In this document: one piece after another, positions 60,037-64,000 of the stretch
Layout of the letters: the number at the start of each line of letters is the position of its first letter
How positions within the stretch are numbered: the stretch's first letter is position 1
From: Streptomyces lienomycini
GTDB lineage: Bacteria; Actinomycetota; Actinomycetes; Streptomycetales; Streptomycetaceae
Reading direction: 5' to 3'
NCBI RefSeq assembly: GCF_027947595.1
Contig: NZ_CP116257.1
Location: 5,764,001 to 5,828,000 of the forward strand
Length of the DNA stretch: 64,000 nt
Translations under genes and position numbers: made by a program
The notes under the pieces: model-generated
The model's database searches: none
Told to the model about the DNA's origin: nothing
Seen by the model: only the letters and a program-made list of their open reading frames with translations

Positions 60037-60906
60037 ATGTCTGTGCGCGCAGTTGCCGTCACGACCACCGCTCTGCTGGGGGTCGCCCTCACGGCTCCCC
60101 TCTCGCACGCCCGAGCCGACGGGGCGGGCGGCGACGGGCCCAGCGTCGTGGCGCACCGGGGTGCTTCCGGATATGCGCCGGAGAACACCCTGGCCGCCGT
60201 GGACCGGGCGGCCGACCTGGGCATCCGATGGGTGGAGAACGACGTCCAGCGCACCAGGGACGGCGAACTCGTCGTCGTCCACGACGAGAGCCTGAAGCGT
60301 ACGACCGACGTGGAGGAGGTCTTCCCGGACCGGTCCCCGTGGATGGTGAAGGACTTCACCGCCGCGGAGATCGCGCGGCTGGACGCGGGGAGCTGGTTCG
60401 GGTCGGAGTACGCGGGCGCGCGCGTGCCGACGCTGAAGCAGTACGTGGACCGCCTGGACCACAACCACCAGAAGCTGCTGCTGGAGCTGAAGAGCCCCGG
60501 CCTGTATCCGGGGATCGAGCAGCAGACCCTCAAGGTCCTCGCCAACGAGGGCTGGCTCGACCGGCGGCACGTGGCGGGGCGGCTGGTCGTGCAGAGCTTC
60601 GACGCCGACAGCATCCGGACGGTCCACGACCTCAAGCCCGCCGTCAAGACCGGGTTCCTCGGCACTCCGGCCGTGTCGGAGCTGCCGGCGTACGCGGAGT
60701 TCGCCGACCAGATCAACCCGTCGTACGGCTCCCTGTCCATGAGCTACGTGTCCTCGGTCCACGCCTTCACGGGGCCGCACGGCAGGCCGCTGGAGGTCCT
60801 CGCCTGGACGGTGAACGACGCGGACACCGCGCGCCGGGTCGCCGGGTACGACGTCGACGGCATCATCACCAACAAGCCCGACGTGGTGCGGGGCGCCGTG
60901 GACTGA
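60037..60906 (+). CDS. secreted glycerophosphodiester phosphodiesterase
   Basis: 289 residues. A Sec-type signal peptide ends around SHARA (27). The GDPD fold starts with VVAHRGASGYAPENTLAAV (two catalytic His/Arg) and ENDVQRTRDGELVVVHDE (metal ligands), followed by LLLELKSPG. It frees glycerol 3-phosphate from deacylated lipids or teichoic acids. From memory S. coelicolor SCO1968 (glpQ2) at this position is PhoP-controlled; I see no convincing PHO box here. GAGGAG precedes the ATG. Confidence 0.92.
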   Translation: MSVRAVAVTTTALLGVALTAPLSHARADGAGGDGPSVVAHRGASGYAPENTLAAVDRAADLGIRWVENDVQRTRDGELVVVHDESLKRTTDVEEVFPDRSPWMVKDFTAAEIARLDAGSWFGSEYAGARVPTLKQYVDRLDHNHQKLLLELKSPGLYPGIEQQTLKVLANEGWLDRRHVAGRLVVQSFDADSIRTVHDLKPAVKTGFLGTPAVSELPAYAEFADQINPSYGSLSMSYVSSVHAFTGPHGRPLEVLAWTVNDADTARRVAGYDVDGIITNKPDVVRGAVD

Positions 60907-60914
60907 TCCGGGCG

Positions 60915-60937
60915 GTGTCAGTGGCGGGCCGTACCGT
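60915..60937 (+). promoter_or_regulatory. RecA-ND/PafBC-type promoter of ogt
   Basis: GTGTCAGTG, GCGGGCCG (8 bp), TACCGT, 6 bp, ATG. 8 of 9 positions match the box; leaderless geometry. Confidence 0.75.
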
Positions 60938-60943
60938 GGGCGC

Positions 60944-61498
60944 ATGGACAGCCATGGGCAGTACGAACAGCGGCTCGTGTGGACCGTCGTCGGCACCGGC
61001 ATCGGTCCCCTGCTGCTGGCCGCCACCCGCGAGGGTCTGGTCAACGTGGTCTTCCATGCCACGGACGCCGTGCGCGACCGGGCGCTTCACGGGCTCGCGG
61101 CCCGGCTGGGCACGGAGCCCGTCGAGGCGCCCGGCTCCCCGCTGCTGGCCGAGGCGACAGGCCAGGTGGAGGCGTACTTCGCGGGCAGGCGACGCGACTT
61201 CGACCTGCCGTTGGACTGGTCGCTGATCTCCGGTTTCAACCGGCAGGTGCTGCGCGAACTGGCGTCCGGCGTGCCCTACGGATCGGTCGTCGGCTACGGG
61301 GACCTGGCCGACCGGGTGGGCCGGTCAGGCGCCGCGCAGGCGGTGGGCATGGCCATGGGCGCCAATCCGCTGCCGGTCGTCGTGCCGTGCCACCGGGTCG
61401 TCGAGAGCGGCGGTGGCATCGGCGGGTTCGGCGGCGGCGTGGACACCAAGAGGCTGCTGCTCGCGCTGGAGGGCGTACTGCCCGAGCCGTTGTTCTGA
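60944..61498 (+). CDS. ogt: methylated-DNA-[protein]-cysteine S-methyltransferase
   Basis: 184 residues. Active site PCHRVV with the acceptor Cys149; upstream helix-turn-helix SVVGYGDLADRVGRSGAAQAVGMAMGANPLP and Arg-finger region. It repairs O6-alkylguanine by suicide transfer of the alkyl group. The N-terminal domain (1-85) is the Ogt type without the Ada DNA-binding half. Start ATG 6 bp after TACCGT. Confidence 0.94.
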   Translation: MDSHGQYEQRLVWTVVGTGIGPLLLAATREGLVNVVFHATDAVRDRALHGLAARLGTEPVEAPGSPLLAEATGQVEAYFAGRRRDFDLPLDWSLISGFNRQVLRELASGVPYGSVVGYGDLADRVGRSGAAQAVGMAMGANPLPVVVPCHRVVESGGGIGGFGGGVDTKRLLLALEGVLPEPLF

Positions 61499-61531
61499 GG
61501 CGCCGCGGGGGTCGGGCGCGGCCAGTCGTGG

Positions 61532-61960
61532 CTAGTCGTAGTGTCGGGCCTCGACGATGTTGCCGTCCGGGTCGCCGAAGTAGAAGCTTCGCCTGGCCGT
61601 GCCGCGGGCGCCGTAGGAGTCGTACGAGAGGTCCGAGACCGGGACGGACCGCTCCTCGAGGCGGGTGCGCAGTGCGTCGAAGTCGTGCGCGGGCAGGGAC
61701 ACGCAGATGTGGTTGACGGGGTGCCCCGCGCTGGCGTCGGCGCCGGGAACCACGCGCATCCGTTCCACCATGGAGTGCGGTGCGAGGTCGAGGAGGGTCT
61801 CGTCGTTGAGGCGTACGGAGGGGAAGCTCACGGTCCCCGCGGCGTACTCGGTGATCCGCAGGGGTTCGAGCCCCAGGGTCTTCTCGTAGAAGTCGGCCGC
61901 GGCCACCGGGTCGCGCACCCAGAGGACGACGTGGTCGAGACGTGTCGTGTTGTCCGTCAT
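61532..61960 (-). CDS. VOC-family (glyoxalase/bleomycin resistance) protein
   Basis: 142 residues with two beta-alpha-beta-beta-beta units: RLDHVVLWVRDPVAAADFYEKTLG and NHICVSLPAHDFDALRTRLEE, ending FYFGDPDGNIVEARHYD with a metal-ligand Glu. Function cannot be set by sequence alone; the chain could be a dioxygenase, glyoxalase or binding protein. It converges on ogt with 33 bp between. Confidence 0.88.
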   Translation of the reverse strand: MTDNTTRLDHVVLWVRDPVAAADFYEKTLGLEPLRITEYAAGTVSFPSVRLNDETLLDLAPHSMVERMRVVPGADASAGHPVNHICVSLPAHDFDALRTRLEERSVPVSDLSYDSYGARGTARRSFYFGDPDGNIVEARHYD

Positions 61961-62097
61961 GGTCCCAGGCTCGTGGGCTGCCGCGCGAGCCGCAAGGGCC
62001 CGTTCCGGCTCCGGCGGGGTTTGGTCCGGTGCCCCGCCCGCCAGAGATGTGAGGGAGACCGGAGCCGAGGGAGATCCGTCGGACAGGAGGCAGGCAC

Positions 62098-63006
62098 GTG
62101 ATGCTGGTGGTGTCGGAAGAGGTACGGGAAGCGGTCGAGGCGCGTCGCCCCGTGGTGGCCCTGGAGTCCACGATCATCGCGCACGGCCTGCCGCGCCCGC
62201 GCAATCTGCTGGTGGCTCGGGAGTTGGAGGAGGCGGTGCGCCAGGAGGGCGCCGTACCGGCGACGATCGCCGTGCTGGACGGGCGGCCCCGTGTCGGCCT
62301 GGACAAGGAGCAGCTGGAGCGGGTCGCGAACGAGGACGGCGTCCGCAAGCTGGGGCACCGTGACCTGCCTCTCGCGGTGGCCCGTGGCGCGAGCGGCGCG
62401 ACCACCGTGTCGGCGACCGCCCTGCTGGCGTCCCTGGCGGGCGTGCGGGTGTTCGCGACGGGCGGGCTGGGCGGTGTCCATCGGGAGTGGACGGTGACGC
62501 AGGACGAGTCGGCCGATCTGGGCGTGCTGGCGCGCACCGGGATCACGGTGGTCTGCGCGGGGGTGAAGTCCGTCCTGGACGTGCCGGCGACCCTGCAACG
62601 GCTGGAGACGCTGGGGGTCTCGGTGGCCGGTTACCGGACGGACCGCTTCCCGGGCTTCTACCTGTCCGACTCGGGGCATCCGGTGGACTGGACGCTGGAC
62701 GACCCGGAGCAGGTGGCGGCGGTGATGCGGGCGCAGGACGCGCTGGGTGGGCCGCGGTCCGCGCTGGTGGTCGCCCGTCCCGTCGCCGAGGAGGAGCAGC
62801 TCGATCCCGCGCTCCACGCGCGCGTGCTCGCCGACGCGCTCGCCGCGTGCGAGGCGGAGGGGGTCACGGGCCAGGCGGTGACGCCGTTCCTCCTCGATCG
62901 TCTGGTACGCCTCACCGACGGCGCCTCGCTGAGCGCCAACCTGGCGGCGGTGCGTGGGAACGTACGGCTGGCCGCCCGTGTCGCGGCGGCCTGGGCCGGG
63001 GCATGA
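62098..63006 (+). CDS. psuG: pseudouridine-5'-phosphate glycosidase
   Basis: 302 residues. It cleaves the C-C bond of pseudouridine 5'-phosphate into uracil and ribose 5-phosphate. Typical segments: VALESTIIAHGLPRP, GASGATTVSATALLA, VFATGGLGGVHR, CAGVKSVLDVPATLQRLETLGV and GFYLSDSG. GTG start seven bases after GGAGG. Coupled by ATGA to a PfkB kinase, the usual psuG-psuK unit. Confidence 0.94.
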   Translation: MMLVVSEEVREAVEARRPVVALESTIIAHGLPRPRNLLVARELEEAVRQEGAVPATIAVLDGRPRVGLDKEQLERVANEDGVRKLGHRDLPLAVARGASGATTVSATALLASLAGVRVFATGGLGGVHREWTVTQDESADLGVLARTGITVVCAGVKSVLDVPATLQRLETLGVSVAGYRTDRFPGFYLSDSGHPVDWTLDDPEQVAAVMRAQDALGGPRSALVVARPVAEEEQLDPALHARVLADALAACEAEGVTGQAVTPFLLDRLVRLTDGASLSANLAAVRGNVRLAARVAAAWAGA

Positions 63007-63947
63007 TCACGGGTCCCACGGGTCCGGGAGGTGCGCTGCTCGTCGTGGGGGACGTCGTCACGGACGTCGTCGCCCGGCACCGGGGCCCGCTGGCCGCCGG
63101 TACGGACACCGCGGCCTCCATCCGGCGGCTGCCCGGCGGAGCGGGCGCCAACGTGGCGTGCTGGGCCGCGTACGGAGGGTGCGGGGACGTGCGGCTGCTG
63201 GGCCGGGTCGGCGCCGACGCGTCCGTCTGGCACGAACGGGAGCTGGTGGCGCACGGTGTGCGTCCGCTCCTGGTCGTCGACGTGGCGGCCGCCACGGGGA
63301 CCGTGATCTGCCTGGTCGACACCAAGGACTCGGCCGAGCGGACGTTCCTGACGGACAGTGGGGCCTCGCTGCGGCTCGGGCCGGGCGACTGGGCGGACGC
63401 GCTGCTCGACGGGGTGGGCCGGCTGCACCTCTCGGGCTACCTCCTCTTCTCGGAGCCGGGCCGGGCTCTGGTGCCGGTCGCCGTGACGGCGGCCCGCGCG
63501 CGTGGGGTGCCGGTCAGCCTGGACCCGGCGTCGGCCGGTTTCCTCGCCGGACTGGGCGTCGAGCGCTTCCTGAGCCTCGTCGAGGGCGTGGACGTGTTGC
63601 TGCCCAGTCGTGACGAGGCGTGCCTGCTCACCGGCCTGCCCGACGCGTCGGACGCCGCCGCGAAGCTCAGCCGGCACGTTCCACTGGTGGTCGTGAAGCA
63701 GGGCGCGGACGGGGCCCTGGTGGCCCGGTCGGGCGCCGTGGGCGCGCGGATCGCCGCCGTCAGGGCGTCGCCGCGGGACAGTACGGGCGCCGGTGACGCC
63801 TTCACCGGCGCGTTCCTAGCGGCGCTGCTCACGGGCGCGGAGCCCGGGGAGGCGGCGGCCGCGGGATGCCGGGCGGGCGCGCGGGCGGTCGAGCGGGTGG
63901 GCGGGAGACCTCCGCGCTCGGACCGTCGGCGACCGGACGACGGATAG
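63003..63947 (+). CDS. psuK: PfkB-family kinase, probable pseudouridine kinase
   Basis: 314 residues. LPGGAGANVACWAAYGG near the N-terminus and RDSTGAGDAFTGAFLAALL near the C-terminus are the ribokinase-fold signatures. Operon position with psuG makes pseudouridine the likely substrate; by sequence alone a sugar kinase of other specificity is possible. The end is basic and non-conserved. Confidence 0.85.
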   Translation: MITGPTGPGGALLVVGDVVTDVVARHRGPLAAGTDTAASIRRLPGGAGANVACWAAYGGCGDVRLLGRVGADASVWHERELVAHGVRPLLVVDVAAATGTVICLVDTKDSAERTFLTDSGASLRLGPGDWADALLDGVGRLHLSGYLLFSEPGRALVPVAVTAARARGVPVSLDPASAGFLAGLGVERFLSLVEGVDVLLPSRDEACLLTGLPDASDAAAKLSRHVPLVVVKQGADGALVARSGAVGARIAAVRASPRDSTGAGDAFTGAFLAALLTGAEPGEAAAAGCRAGARAVERVGGRPPRSDRRRPDDG

Positions 63948-64000
63948 ACGCGGTCTCCCGTGTGCTTCCCCGGCGCGCACTACCCCTTGCACCCCCACGC

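Noticed and set aside
63948..64000. Start of another gene at the window end
   Set aside because: 53 bp only, no ribosome binding site or start codon with coding character on either strand.

Overview
The window is a 64-kb piece of a very GC-rich actinomycete chromosome. Codon use, gene content and gene order point to Streptomyces: from memory the order matches the conserved core of the S. coelicolor chromosome around SCO1908-SCO1975. It is core chromosome with no insertion sequence, prophage, CRISPR array, rRNA or tRNA that I can see. What merits attention is mostly regulatory DNA and two probable gene lesions.

Layout. 1-5.2 kb: end of a secreted nuclease gene, a two-domain antibiotic-biosynthesis-type monooxygenase with a SoxR-box promoter, two membrane-stress-type small proteins, a dapA paralogue and dapD. 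5.2-6.1 kb: an SMR exporter with its TetR regulator. 6.2-12.8 kb: the complete sufR-sufB-sufD-(Rieske ferredoxin)-sufC-sufS-sufU-DUF59 iron-sulfur assembly operon behind a SufR-type operator. 12.9-20 kb: AAC(3)-family acetyltransferase, an ABC exporter, ctaA and ctaB (haem A synthesis), a nucleotidyltransferase, an amidohydrolase. 20.4-32.9 kb: central carbon metabolism, with the pentose phosphate genes tkt-tal-zwf-opcA-pgl facing pgi, then an RbpA-family gene, secG and tpiA-pgk-gap. 33.1-36.1 kb: a large secreted M14 zinc carboxypeptidase. 36.7-41.9 kb: the uvrC-rapZ-yvcK-whiA operon. 42-46 kb: an HTH-like protein, a Tat-exported Rieske lipoprotein, a LacI regulator with a PfkB sugar kinase. 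46-49 kb: uvrA. 49-56.6 kb: DinB/maleylpyruvate-isomerase-like and metallo-beta-lactamase proteins, aroQ, a calcium/proton antiporter, TerC behind a probable manganese riboswitch, and two TerD-domain genes. 56.7-64 kb: uvrB, an MHYT sensor-like membrane protein, a secreted glycerophosphodiesterase, ogt, a VOC protein and psuG-psuK.

How the parts work together. Pentose phosphate and lower glycolytic enzymes are clustered, with haem A synthesis genes alongside. uvrA, uvrB, uvrC and ogt lie in separate transcription units, yet each is preceded by a close match to the LexA-independent RecA-ND/PafBC promoter of mycobacteria (TTGTCAGTG, 8 bp, TANNNT). uvrB, uvrC and ogt appear to be read from leaderless mRNAs. 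This implies one DNA-damage regulon spread over 19 kb, and because uvrC heads its operon, it reaches whiA, a sporulation regulator. TerC has a yybP-ykoY-like leader whose 3' P1 strand is perfectly complementary to the terC ribosome binding site.

Likely lesions or sequence errors: the TerD-ATPase-like gene (53826-55870) carries a one-base frameshift in a GC run, and the calcium/proton antiporter appears to have lost its stop codon, so its frame runs into aroQ. Perfect or near-perfect hairpins separate many of the convergent or consecutive units. Two degenerate GC minisatellites lie at 17310-17391 and 36301-36674.
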